Positions 1 through 8,177 of a stretch of 64,000 bases of DNA are shown piece after piece. The stretch is from Thermocatellispora tengchongensis (GTDB lineage: Bacteria > Actinomycetota > Actinomycetes > Streptosporangiales > Streptosporangiaceae): the NCBI RefSeq assembly GCF_014202315.1, contig NZ_JACHGN010000018.1, positions 186,001 through 250,000 on the forward strand. Reading direction: 5' to 3'. Positions within the stretch are counted from its first letter, which is position 1, and the number at the start of each line of letters is the position of its first letter. A model generated the notes under the pieces. It searched no databases. It was not told the DNA's origin and saw nothing but the letters and a program-made list of their open reading frames with translations. The translations under genes were made by a program, and so were the position numbers.

Positions 1-117
1 TTGCCCGGCCCTTGTCCAGGTCGACGGCGGATCGTTTCTCGCGTTTCCCGGCACTCCTGGAACACGCGAGAAGCGGCCGCCGTGATGGTCATACAAGGAC
101 AGGACGAAAGAAACGCG

Positions 118-1941
118 ATGGCGACTGCGCACCTCGACTCCGGTGTCACGGAGCACGAACGGCGGCTGAACGCCGATCAGGTCGGTCGCCGGGCCCCCGT
201 GCGAGGCCGGCTGATCGGCCTGATCCGGGGCTTCTTCCGGCCCTACGCCCGTCAGCTCGGCGTCATCGCCATCCTCCAGGTACTCGAAGCCGCCGGGAAC
301 CTCTACCTGCCGATTCTGACCGCCGATATCATCAACAACGGCGTGCTCAAGGGCGACGTCGGTCACATCGGCCGGACCGGCGGAATCATGCTCACCATCG
401 CCGTCCTGCTCTGCGTCGCCTCCCTCATCTCGGTGTATCTGTCCTCGTGGGTGGCGATGGCGGTCGGGGCGGACATCCGTACCGCCATCTACGATCGTGT
501 CCAGACCTTCTCGGTCGTCGAGCTGAACCGGTTCGGGGTCGCGTCGCTGACCACTCGCAGCGTCAACGACGTACAACAGGTCCAGCTCTTCTTCCAAGTG
601 GCGCTCAGCCTGCTGCCCAGCGCGATCGTCACGACCTTGGGGGCGGTGATCCTTGCGGTCGGGCAAGGGCCCGGGCTGTCCCCCCTGCTGGCGATCACCT
701 TGGCGGCCGTTCTGGCCGTCACCGGCTGGGTCGTGGTCCGGCTGCTTCCGATGTTCCATTCCGTCCAGGTCAAGACCGACCGCCTCAACCAGGTGCTACG
801 CGAACAGATCGCCGGCGTCCGGGTGGCCCGGGCGTTCTTGCGCACGGGCTGGGAAGAGAACCGGTTCGGACGGGCCAACGCCGACATCACCGATACCGCG
901 CTTCGGGCCGGCCGGGTCTTCGCTCTGCTCATTCCGCTCGTGATGGCCATCACGAACCTGTCGAGCGCCGGCGTCTTCTGGTTCGGTGCGGAGCTCTTCC
1001 AGAGCGGTTCGATGTCGATCGGCAACCTGACCGCGTTCCTCCTCTACATCATGCAGATCATGCTGTACGTCGTGGTCGGCGTGACCGTCCTCATCCTGCT
1101 CCCGCGCGCCATGGCCAGCGCGGAACGGATCCAGCAGGTGAACAACTCCGTAGCGGCCATCGCCGACCCGCCGAAGCCGGTCGTCCCGGAAGCCGTCACC
1201 GGTGCCGTCGAATTCCGCCACGTCACCTTCGGGTACGCGGGGAGTGAGCGGCCCGTGCTGAACGATCTGACGTTCGCCTTCCGGCCCGGGCAGACCACCG
1301 CCATCCTCGGCGGCACGGGCAGCGGCAAGACCACGCTGCTCAATCTCATCCCCCGCTTCCTCGATGCGACCGCGGGGGCCGTGCTCGTCAACGGGATCGA
1401 GGTTCCGGCCCAGTCGCTCGACCGGCTGCGGGCCGGCATCGGGCTGGTACCGCAGACGGCCTTTCTCTTCGCCGGAACGGTCGCCGGCAACCTCAGGTTC
1501 GGCCGGCCGGAGGCCACCGAGGAGGAGCTGTGGCGGGCACTCGACATCGCTCAGGCCCGTGACTTCGTCATGGCCCTGCCCGGGCGGCTCGACGCTCGCA
1601 TCGAGCGGGGCGGCGCGAACCTCTCCGGGGGCCAGCGCCAGCGGCTGTCCATCGCCCGGGCCCTCGTCCGGCGCCCGAGCCTGTACCTGTTCGACGACTG
1701 CTTCTCCGCTCTGGACACGGCCACCGATGCCCGCCTGCGGGCCGCGCTGCTCACCGAAACCGGTGACGCCACCGTGGTCATCGCCACGCAGCGGGCCGGC
1801 ACGGTCATGAACGCCGACCAGATCATCGTCCTGGACGCCGGGAGCATCGCCGGCATCGGCACCCACTCGCAGCTGATGGCGGGCTGCCGAACATATCAGG
1901 AAATCATGGAATCGCAGCTCGGATGGGGATCGGGCTCGTGA
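118..1941 (+). CDS. ABC exporter half-transporter with degenerate ATP site
   Basis: Fused membrane and ATPase half of a type IV ABC exporter, 607 aa. About six membrane helices lie in residues 50-350. The nucleotide-binding domain has Walker A GGTGSGKT (398-405) and a full signature LSGGQ (502-506). The Walker B end reads FDD, with Asp527 in place of the catalytic Glu, and the switch-loop His is Gln558 (IATQR). This pattern is known from the degenerate subunit of heterodimeric exporters such as TM287/288 (family knowledge). I chose ATG 118; the frame is open upstream to base 1 and ATG 85 is possible. It overlaps the next gene by 4 bp, so the two should be co-translated as partners. Substrate unknown; drug, lipid or peptide export are all possible. 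Confidence 0.9.
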   Translation: MATAHLDSGVTEHERRLNADQVGRRAPVRGRLIGLIRGFFRPYARQLGVIAILQVLEAAGNLYLPILTADIINNGVLKGDVGHIGRTGGIMLTIAVLLCVASLISVYLSSWVAMAVGADIRTAIYDRVQTFSVVELNRFGVASLTTRSVNDVQQVQLFFQVALSLLPSAIVTTLGAVILAVGQGPGLSPLLAITLAAVLAVTGWVVVRLLPMFHSVQVKTDRLNQVLREQIAGVRVARAFLRTGWEENRFGRANADITDTALRAGRVFALLIPLVMAITNLSSAGVFWFGAELFQSGSMSIGNLTAFLLYIMQIMLYVVVGVTVLILLPRAMASAERIQQVNNSVAAIADPPKPVVPEAVTGAVEFRHVTFGYAGSERPVLNDLTFAFRPGQTTAILGGTGSGKTTLLNLIPRFLDATAGAVLVNGIEVPAQSLDRLRAGIGLVPQTAFLFAGTVAGNLRFGRPEATEEELWRALDIAQARDFVMALPGRLDARIERGGANLSGGQRQRLSIARALVRRPSLYLFDDCFSALDTATDARLRAALLTETGDATVVIATQRAGTVMNADQIIVLDAGSIAGIGTHSQLMAGCRTYQEIMESQLGWGSGS

Positions 1942-3821
1942 GCGCGCCAGACGATGCCCTCGACGAAGCCCGAGACGATGCCCGAGACGATGCCCGAGAC
2001 GATGCCATCGGCGATGCCATCGACGATGGCCGTGGCGGGCAGCGCCCCGTCGTGCCCCGGCTGATCGCCCTGCTCCGCCCCGAGTGGTTCCGGCTGATGG
2101 TCGTGGCCGTGGTCACCGTGCTCTCGGTCGGCTTCCTCGTGAGCGGTCCCGCGCTGCTCGGTCAGGCCACCGACATCCTCGTCGAGGGTGTCTTCGGAAG
2201 GCTCTTCAACCTGGGCGGGATCGATCTGGTCCGGCTCGGGTGGGTGCTCGGCATGGTGGCCCTGGTGAACGTGCTGAGTGCCGTTCTCACCTGGGTTCAG
2301 ACCCGGATCCTGGTCGGTGTCGTCCAGCGCACCATGTACCGGCTGCGCCAGGCGACCGAGGAGAAGCTGACCCGCCTGCCGTTGCGGCACTTCGACAGCC
2401 ATCCGCGCGGCGACATTCTGAGCCGGGTCACCAACGACATCGACAACGTCAACACCGGCCTGCAAGAGGGGCTCAGCCAGCTCCCGGCCGCGGTGCTCAC
2501 GGTCCTGGGGACCCTGGGCATCATGTTCTGGATCTCCCCGCTGCTGGCCACGGTGGCCCTGGCCACCATCCCGGTGGTGATGGCGGTGACGTTCCTGATC
2601 GCTCGCCGGTCGCAGGCCGGGTTCACCGCCCAATGGGACCGCACCGGTCAGATCACGTCGGTGGTCGAGGAGACCTTTGCCGGCCATGCTCTGGTGCTGG
2701 CCTACGGTCAGCGGCAGGCGATGGCCGAGGAGTTCGGCCGCCAGAACGACCGGTTGCGGCAGGCGGGATTCAGAGCCCAGTTCCTGTCCGGAGCGATCTT
2801 TCCGATCGTCCTGTTCGTCGGCAACCTGAATTACGTCGTCGTCGCCGCGTTCGGTGGGTTCCAGGTCGCCACCGGGGCGCTCTCGCTCGGTGCCGTGCAG
2901 GCGTTCATCCAGTATTCGCAGCGTTTCACGTCACCGGTCATCCAGATCGCCGGTCAGATGAACGTGCTCCAATCCGGAATCGCGTCGGCGAGGCGGGTCT
3001 TCGAATTCCTCGACGCGCCGGAAGAGCCGGTTCTGCCGGCCCTGCCGTCCGGGGCGGGACCGGCAGAGGCGACGGCGGACGCCCGTGGGGTACGCCTGGA
3101 AGGCGTCAGCTTCCGTTACGAACCGGACAGGCCGCTGATCGAGGACTTCACGCTCGAAGCGGCGCCGGGCGAGACGGTGGCGATCGTCGGACCCACCGGA
3201 GCGGGGAAGACCACCATCGTCAACCTGCTCGTACGGTTCTACGAGATCGACGGCGGGAAGATCCTCCTGGACGGCGTCGACTACCGCGACCTCAGCCGCG
3301 AGCAGGTGCGCCGGTGTTTCGGCATGGTGCTGCAGGACACCTGGTTGTTCCACGGCACGATCAGGGACAACATCGCCTATGGCAAGGAGGGCGCCCGGGA
3401 GGACGAAATCCTCGCCGCGGCCGAAGCGGCCCACGTCGACGATTTCGTCCGCGCCCTGCCCGACGGTTACGACACGGTCCTCGACGGCGACGCGTCCAAT
3501 ATCTCCTCGGGTCAGAAACAATTGCTGACCATCGCCCGAGCTTTTCTCGCCGATCCGGGTATTCTGATACTCGACGAGGCGACCAGTAACGTCGACACCC
3601 GTACCGAGGCGATGATTCAGGCGGCCATGGCCCGGCTGCGGTCCGGACGGACGAGTTTCGTCATCGCGCACCGGCTCTCGACCATTCAGGCGGCCGACGC
3701 GATCGTGGTCATGGACGCCGGGCGAATCGTCGAGCAGGGCACCCACCGGGAACTGCTGGACCGCCGCGGTTTCTACCACGATCTGTACCACAAGCAGTTC
3801 ACCGAGACGTTGACTCCGTGA
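1938..3821 (+). CDS. ABC exporter half-transporter, catalytic subunit
   Basis: Second half of the heterodimeric exporter, 627 aa from the GTG at 1938, which overlaps the upstream stop (GTGA) and follows a GGATGGGGATCGGG ribosome site. ATG 1923 is an alternative. The ATPase domain has Walker A GPTGAGKT (418-425), canonical Walker B with catalytic Glu (D546, E547) and switch His578. Its signature is ISSGQ (522-526) rather than LSGGQ. Paired with the upstream protein, the catalytic residues of this subunit face the good signature of the partner, giving one consensus and one degenerate site. The first 30 residues are a tetrapeptide repeat rich in Asp, Ala and Arg, encoded by 12-bp DNA repeats. 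Substrate not predictable. Confidence 0.9.
   Translation: MSAPDDALDEARDDARDDARDDAIGDAIDDGRGGQRPVVPRLIALLRPEWFRLMVVAVVTVLSVGFLVSGPALLGQATDILVEGVFGRLFNLGGIDLVRLGWVLGMVALVNVLSAVLTWVQTRILVGVVQRTMYRLRQATEEKLTRLPLRHFDSHPRGDILSRVTNDIDNVNTGLQEGLSQLPAAVLTVLGTLGIMFWISPLLATVALATIPVVMAVTFLIARRSQAGFTAQWDRTGQITSVVEETFAGHALVLAYGQRQAMAEEFGRQNDRLRQAGFRAQFLSGAIFPIVLFVGNLNYVVVAAFGGFQVATGALSLGAVQAFIQYSQRFTSPVIQIAGQMNVLQSGIASARRVFEFLDAPEEPVLPALPSGAGPAEATADARGVRLEGVSFRYEPDRPLIEDFTLEAAPGETVAIVGPTGAGKTTIVNLLVRFYEIDGGKILLDGVDYRDLSREQVRRCFGMVLQDTWLFHGTIRDNIAYGKEGAREDEILAAAEAAHVDDFVRALPDGYDTVLDGDASNISSGQKQLLTIARAFLADPGILILDEATSNVDTRTEAMIQAAMARLRSGRTSFVIAHRLSTIQAADAIVVMDAGRIVEQGTHRELLDRRGFYHDLYHKQFTETLTP
1950..2033 (+). 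repeat. 12-bp in-frame tandem repeat in the ABC exporter N-terminus
   Basis: Seven consecutive 12-bp units of the form GACGATGCCCGA, two of them identical and the others with one to three changes. Each unit encodes a tetrapeptide such as DDAR, DEAR or DDAI, forming a charged cytosolic N-terminal extension before the first membrane helix. Confidence 0.85.
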
Positions 3822-3920
3822 ATTCTTCGGATCGGCGGTGCTCCGACCGGCCGAGCCAGGCCCCCGCGGGTCCGCCGATGCCGTGAACAAGCCAGTCAAT
3901 CCATGGAGAAGGGGATCGCC

Positions 3921-5405
3921 ATGACGAAGCTGTCCACACCTGCGCCGCCGGGGCCGGCGGGCACCGGCGGCAAGCCGGTGGGCGAGCCCTTCGCCGAGGA
4001 GAACCCACGCGACCCCCTGATCCGGCTGGCGAGGCTGTTGGACAAGGGAACCCTCACCGTCGTCCACGAGAGCGACGTGATCAGGACGGCGGTGGTGCGC
4101 GGGCGGGTGCACGGCGTGGAGGTCATCGCGTTCTGCACCGACGCGCGGGTGATGGGCGGAGCCGTGGGAGCCGGCGAGTGCAACCGCATCGCCGACGCCA
4201 CCGACCTCGCTCTCCGGGAGAACTGCCCGGTCATCGGCCTGTGGCACTCCGGCGGCGCCAAACTCGCCGACGGGATCGAGGCGATGGACGGGATCGGCCG
4301 GATCTTCGCCGCGACGGTCCGCGCGTCGGGCAAGATCCCCCAGATCTCCGTGGTGCTCGGCCCGGCCGCCGGCGGCGCCGCGTACGGGCCCGCGCTGACC
4401 GACGTGGTGATCATGGCGCCGGCCGGCCGGGTCTTCGTGACCGGCCCGGAAGTGGTGCGCAGCGTGACCGGCGAGCGGATCGACATGGAGGGCCTGGGCG
4501 GGACGGAAGCCCATGGCCGCAAGTCCGGGGTGGCGCACATCGTGGCCGACTCCGAGGAGGACGCCCTGTCGCGGGCCCGGCACGTGACCTCCCTGCTCGC
4601 CGTCCCCGGGAAGGTGGACCTGGACGCGGTGGGCCCGGCCAGGGACCTGCGGGCGCTGCTGCCCGCCTCACCTCGGCGGGCCTACGACGTACGGCCGTTG
4701 GTGACCGGGCTCCTCGACACCGAGGCCGCGCATCCCGGCGGCGACAGCGGTACCTTCGAGGAGTTCCAGGCGAAGTGGGCGCCCAACGTCGTGACCGGCC
4801 TCGGCCGGCTGGCCGGCCAGACCGTGGGCGTCGTGGCGAACAACCCGCTGCGCAAGGGCGGTTGCCTGGACTCGCTGAGCGCGGAGAAGGCCGCCCGCTT
4901 CGTACGGATGTGCGACTCCATGGGGGTGCCGCTGCTCACCCTGATCGACGTGCCCGGCTACCTGCCCGGCGTCGCCCAGGAGTGGGGAGGCGTCGTCAGA
5001 CGTGGCGCGAAGCTGCTGTACGCCTTCGCCGAAGCGGTGGTTCCGCGCGTCTCGATCGTCACGCGCAAGTCGTACGGGGGCGCCTACATCGCCATGAACT
5101 CGCGTTCCCTGGGCGCCACCAAGGTGTTCGCCTGGCCGGACGCCGAGGTCGCCGTGATGGGCGCCGAGTCGGCCGTGGGCGTCCTGCACAGGAAGGCGCT
5201 CGCCGCCGCGCCCGAAGAGGAGCGCGAGGCGCTGCGCGCGCGGCTCATCGAGGAGCACAAACGGCTCGCCGGCGGTGTCGAGCGCGGACTCGCGCTCGGG
5301 GTGATCGATGAGGTCATCGACCCGTCGCGGACCCGGGCCGCGGTGGCGGAGGTCTTCGCCGACGCGGCCCACCAGCGCGGGACGCACGGGAACATCCCGC
5401 TGTAG
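3921..5405 (+). CDS. acyl-CoA carboxylase carboxyltransferase (beta) subunit
   Basis: Carboxyltransferase subunit of an acyl-CoA carboxylase (AccB/PccB/AccD family), 494 aa. It would transfer CO2 from a biotinylated alpha subunit to an acyl-CoA to give malonyl- or methylmalonyl-CoA. The two crotonase-like halves are complete, with the oxyanion-region motifs SGGAKLADG and PAAGGAAYGPAL and the second-half motif YGGAYIAM. The Ile in that motif (about residue 390) sits where propionyl-specific PccB has Asp422 and acetyl-accepting AccB has Ile (recalled), so acetyl-CoA or broad use is more likely. ATG 3921 is chosen over ATG 3903 because GGAGAAGGGG stands 6 nt before it. No biotin carrier or alpha subunit is adjacent. 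It could supply PKS extender units, but it lies 25 kb from the PKS cluster. Confidence 0.9.
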   Translation: MTKLSTPAPPGPAGTGGKPVGEPFAEENPRDPLIRLARLLDKGTLTVVHESDVIRTAVVRGRVHGVEVIAFCTDARVMGGAVGAGECNRIADATDLALRENCPVIGLWHSGGAKLADGIEAMDGIGRIFAATVRASGKIPQISVVLGPAAGGAAYGPALTDVVIMAPAGRVFVTGPEVVRSVTGERIDMEGLGGTEAHGRKSGVAHIVADSEEDALSRARHVTSLLAVPGKVDLDAVGPARDLRALLPASPRRAYDVRPLVTGLLDTEAAHPGGDSGTFEEFQAKWAPNVVTGLGRLAGQTVGVVANNPLRKGGCLDSLSAEKAARFVRMCDSMGVPLLTLIDVPGYLPGVAQEWGGVVRRGAKLLYAFAEAVVPRVSIVTRKSYGGAYIAMNSRSLGATKVFAWPDAEVAVMGAESAVGVLHRKALAAAPEEEREALRARLIEEHKRLAGGVERGLALGVIDEVIDPSRTRAAVAEVFADAAHQRGTHGNIPL

Positions 5406-5480
5406 GAGTCCCGGGCAGGCAGGTGCCGGAATCGCACGTTCAGCGTGCTGGAATCGCAAGTCCAGAGGGTGAGGGTGATC

Positions 5481-5705
5481 ATGGACGACAACGGCGCTCC
5501 CAACGTGTTCCTCAGCGGCGGCCCCGGCACGGCGCTCGCCGACGAGGAGCGGCTGCGTTACCTGCCGGACCTCAACGTGACCACGGTCAAGGTGCTGTGC
5601 GGCAACCGCTACGAGCACTTCGAGGCCAGTACCGACACGACCCTCGTCGGCGACCGCGAGCTGCGGGTCTTCGTGTGGGCCCGCCGCACGTACGTGGCGG
5701 AGTGA
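5481..5705 (+). CDS. small DUF5988-like protein
   Basis: A 74-aa acidic protein starting at ATG 5481 after a GAGGGTGAGGG ribosome site, 75 bp downstream of the carboxyltransferase and probably co-transcribed with it. Motifs such as VFLSGGPGTAL, VLCGNRYEHFE and ELRVFVWARRT resemble the DUF5988 family, small actinobacterial proteins often found in natural-product clusters whose function I do not know. No membrane segment or signal peptide is visible. Its place beside a carboxylase might suggest an epsilon subunit, but it lacks the usual epsilon-subunit signature, so I do not call it that. Confidence 0.65.
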   Translation: MDDNGAPNVFLSGGPGTALADEERLRYLPDLNVTTVKVLCGNRYEHFEASTDTTLVGDRELRVFVWARRTYVAE

Positions 5706-5814
5706 CGCGGGCCGGAAGGAACACCGGGACCCGGGCCGGCGGCGATCTACGTCCGGACAGGCCCGGACACGCCCGGACGCACCGGCGCCGCCCTGAGCTC
5801 GCGGGCGGTGCTGG

Positions 5815-6384
5815 TCAGTCGTCGATCCGGGCTTCGTCGATCCGGGCTTCGTCGATCCGGGCTTCGGTGAGCCGGGCGAGGATCGCGTCCACGGTCTCGC
5901 CCGGGGTCTGGTGCGTGCTGTCCAGCCACAGCCCGCGCCGCGGGGTCTCGTGCCGCAGCGACCGGTCCAGCATTTCGACCGTCCAGGCCCCGTAGCCGGT
6001 CTTCGCCCGCGCGGCCTCCCGCGCCGCCACCGCCTCCGGCGACGGGGCCAGGACCACGAGGTACAGGGGCCGGGTCCGTACGGCCGCCACGTACTCGTCG
6101 AGGAACCCGCCGAGGACGACGTCCTGCACGATCGCGGTCCAGCCGGCCTGCGCGTACACATCGGCGGTGGCGGCGGAGGCGCGGTATCGCAGGCGGAGCT
6201 GCGCCAGGGCCTCGGCGCTCGGCTCGGGCAGGAACTCCGCACGGCCGGACACGATCATGCGGCGGAACACGTCGCCGCGCACGTGGACCGAGCGCGGCAG
6301 GCGCTCGGCCAGCAGGTGCGCCACGGTGGACTTGCCCGAGGCCATGATCCCGGTGACCAGTACCACCGCGGAGCCGAGCTCCAT
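5815..6384 (-). CDS. P-loop kinase / phosphotransferase-like protein
   Basis: A 189-aa nucleotide-binding protein of the AAA_33 / chloramphenicol-phosphotransferase-like group. Walker A GIMASGKST lies at residues 12-20, followed by a conserved VRGDVFRRM segment like the substrate-binding DxxR of small-molecule kinases, then a LID-like Arg/Lys-rich stretch (AAREAARAKTGYG). ATG 6384 is preceded by a clear GGAGG (on the minus strand), which decides this start over upstream in-frame codons. The C-terminus ends in three EARID pentapeptide repeats from 15-bp DNA repeats. Substrate unknown; antibiotic or sugar-like kinase roles are possible. It is 60 bp downstream of the tetR gene on the same strand. 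Confidence 0.75.
   Translation of the reverse strand: MELGSAVVLVTGIMASGKSTVAHLLAERLPRSVHVRGDVFRRMIVSGRAEFLPEPSAEALAQLRLRYRASAATADVYAQAGWTAIVQDVVLGGFLDEYVAAVRTRPLYLVVLAPSPEAVAAREAARAKTGYGAWTVEMLDRSLRHETPRRGLWLDSTHQTPGETVDAILARLTEARIDEARIDEARIDD
5820..5864 (-). repeat. 15-bp tandem repeat, three identical units
   Basis: Three perfect copies of a 15-bp unit (CGTCGATCCGGGCTT on the plus strand) encode the C-terminal EARID-EARID-EARID tail of the kinase-like protein. Confidence 0.85.
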
Positions 6385-6444
6385 CGATCCTCCACAACTC
6401 GTCGTTCCTCGTGCCGTGACGCACCGGACCACCATGACAGGGCG

Positions 6445-7089
6445 TCAGGGGAGGCCGGGCAGGGGGCGGGTGGCCAGGCGGCGGGCTTCGGAGGCGTCCA
6501 GGCCGAACATGCGGAGCAGGTTGACCGTGACCTGCTCGATCGCGGCGTCGGGGTCGAGGCCGGGGCGAGCGTCGAGAAGCTGCAGGGCGCCGAGGAGGGC
6601 GCCGCCGACGCAGGCCACGGCGAGCTCGGGGTCGCCGATGTCCAGGCGGCCCGCGGCGTCGGCGGCCCGCAGATCGCGCAGCGCGTGCACGGGCATGCCG
6701 TGGCCCGCGGTGAGGTAGGGCAGGCCGGTGTGCAGGAAGATCTTGGATACCCGCGGGTGGGTGTCGCGCAGCCGGGCGGTGAGGCGGACCGAGGCGGCGA
6801 AGACCTCGGCGGGGTCGTCCAGGTGGGCGGTCGCCCGCCGGAGCAGTTCGGCGTGGTCGGACAGCGCCTGGGAGATGGCGGCGTCGAACAGCTCGGCCTT
6901 GCTGGTGAAGTGGTTGTAGAACGAGCCGAAGCCGACGTCCGCGGCGTCGGTGATCTGCTGGATGCTCGCCTCGGTCCCGCCCTGCTCGGCCAGCAGCCGC
7001 TGGGCCGCCGCGATCAACGCGGCCCGGGTGCGGGCCTTGCGCCGGTCCAGGCGGCTGACCGGACGCGCCGTCTCTTCTGAGCTGCTCAC
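6445..7089 (-). CDS. TetR/AcrR-family transcriptional regulator
   Basis: TetR-type repressor, about 214 aa. The N-terminal helix-turn-helix is typical (residues ~15-60, with SIQQITDAADVGFGSFYNHF as recognition region); the C-terminal ligand domain is divergent. Start is uncertain: GTG 7089 would give a near-leaderless mRNA behind a TATCAT -10-like hexamer, while ATG 7104 in the same frame adds five residues but has poor ribosome-site spacing. It is divergent from the aromatic-catabolism operon beginning at 7225, and palindromes fill the shared promoter, so it most likely represses that operon and itself. The inducer would be the aromatic substrate or a CoA thioester (inference). Confidence 0.9.
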   Translation of the reverse strand: MSSSEETARPVSRLDRRKARTRAALIAAAQRLLAEQGGTEASIQQITDAADVGFGSFYNHFTSKAELFDAAISQALSDHAELLRRATAHLDDPAEVFAASVRLTARLRDTHPRVSKIFLHTGLPYLTAGHGMPVHALRDLRAADAAGRLDIGDPELAVACVGGALLGALQLLDARPGLDPDAAIEQVTVNLLRMFGLDASEARRLATRPLPGLP

Positions 7090-7108
7090 CTTTAGATGAT
7101 ACATGCCT

Positions 7109-7137
7109 CAGTTCTGATGAGATCATCAGTACTGATG
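7109..7137. promoter_or_regulatory. overlapping palindromic operators, probable TetR site
   Basis: Two overlapping inverted repeats between tetR and the FAH gene. The first has arms CAGTTCTGATGA and TCATCAGTACTG around a GA centre (7109-7134), with one mismatched pair. The second is the perfect 14-bp palindrome CATCAGTACTGATG (7124-7137). They overlap the start region of tetR and sit just upstream of a TTGACG hexamer at 7142. Confidence 0.7.
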
Positions 7138-7141
7138 GCTG

Positions 7142-7170
7142 TTGACGCCATCGGATGGCAGGTCTGATGC
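7142..7170 (+). promoter_or_regulatory. candidate promoter of the catabolic operon
   Basis: TTGACG (7142-7147) followed after 17 nt by TGATGC (7165-7170), giving a short leader to ATG 7225. A further inverted repeat, GCCATC-G-GATGGC (7147-7159), overlaps the -35 region and could be a second operator half. The -10 match is weak. Confidence 0.4.
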
Positions 7171-7224
7171 TTCCCTCCCAAGCGCCGGCCCGTCCGAACC
7201 GGCCCGTTTTCGCAAGGAACGCCC

Positions 7225-8163
7225 ATGACCGTGCCCATCGTGAGAACCACAGCCGGCTGGCGGATCGAGACGCCCGCCGGCCTGGTCCCCATCCGGACCG
7301 CCGCGGCGACCACCGCCGAACTGCTCGCCGACCGCGCCGCGATCACGGCCGCGGCACGCGACGGCGGTCCCGCCGAGCCGGCCGGAGAGGCCGAACTGCT
7401 CTCCCCGGTGACGTCCCCCTGCCGGGTGGTGGCACAGATGGTCAACTACCGGTCGCACGCCGCCGACTCGGGCTTCGACCCCGACCGGGTGCCGCCCGCG
7501 TTCTTCCGCAAGACCTCCGGCTCGATCACCGGTCCGTACGCGACCGTCCTGCGCCCGGAGGGCGTGCGGCTGCTCGACCACGAGGTCGAGCTCGGCCTCG
7601 TGATCGGGGCCCCGATCCCGGTCGGGACCACGGTGACCGAGGAGAACCTCGCCGAGTACGTCGCCGGTCTCGTCATCGCCAACGACGTCAGCGCGCGGGA
7701 TCTGCAGCTCCCCAAGACCCAGTTCTACGAGAGCAAGTCGTATCCGACCTTCACCCCCCTCGGCCCCCGGCTGCTCCTCACCGGCGCCGCAGACCTCGCC
7801 CGGCTGGCGGACCTGCGCCTGACCTGCGCGGTCAACGGCCGGGTCCGGCAGGACGGCACCGCGTCCGACATGATCGTCACCCCGGCGAGGGCGCTGACGC
7901 TGCTGTCGCGCTTCCAGCTGCTGGAGCCCGGCGACGTGCTGCTCACCGGCACCCCGGGCGGCACCGCGCTGCGCTCGCCCGGACCGCTGGCGGAGAAACT
8001 CGGCGCTCTGCTGCCCGCGCACGTCAAATGGAAGGTGTTCTTCCGGCGCCAGGGCGCCAACCCCGCCTACCTCCAGGACGGCGACGTCATGACCCTGCGC
8101 ATCCGGACCGACGACGGCGCGCTCGACCTCGGCGAGCAGCGCACCCCCGTCGGGTCCGTCTGA
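7225..8163 (+). CDS. fumarylacetoacetate hydrolase-family protein
   Basis: FAH-superfamily enzyme, 312 aa, likely hydrolysing or hydrating the ring-cleavage product of an aromatic acid. The C-terminal FAH fold carries the metal-binding acidic motif DHEVELGLVIG and the conserved segment IANDVSARDLQ; the end has LLTGTPGGTA, typical of the family. ATG 7225 follows AAGGA. It is the first gene of a plus-strand run with a VOC dioxygenase, an acyl-CoA synthetase and an FAD hydroxylase, a set expected for a meta-cleavage-type route. 2-Hydroxy-hepta-diene-dioate isomerase, oxopentenoate hydratase and acylpyruvase are all possible activities. Confidence 0.88.
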   Translation: MTVPIVRTTAGWRIETPAGLVPIRTAAATTAELLADRAAITAAARDGGPAEPAGEAELLSPVTSPCRVVAQMVNYRSHAADSGFDPDRVPPAFFRKTSGSITGPYATVLRPEGVRLLDHEVELGLVIGAPIPVGTTVTEENLAEYVAGLVIANDVSARDLQLPKTQFYESKSYPTFTPLGPRLLLTGAADLARLADLRLTCAVNGRVRQDGTASDMIVTPARALTLLSRFQLLEPGDVLLTGTPGGTALRSPGPLAEKLGALLPAHVKWKVFFRRQGANPAYLQDGDVMTLRIRTDDGALDLGEQRTPVGSV

Positions 8164-8177
8164 CCGGGAGGGGAAGG

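Noticed and set aside
1-117. N-terminal extension of the first exporter subunit from TTG at base 1
   Set aside because: The extra 39 residues are Arg-rich and unlike the family; ATG 118 gives a normal N-terminus, though ATG 85 cannot be excluded.
3921-5705. Carboxyltransferase and DUF5988-like genes as members of the polyketide cluster
   Set aside because: They are separated from the PKS region by two unrelated catabolic loci and have no TTAGGGGTTG promoter; precursor supply is possible but membership is not supported.
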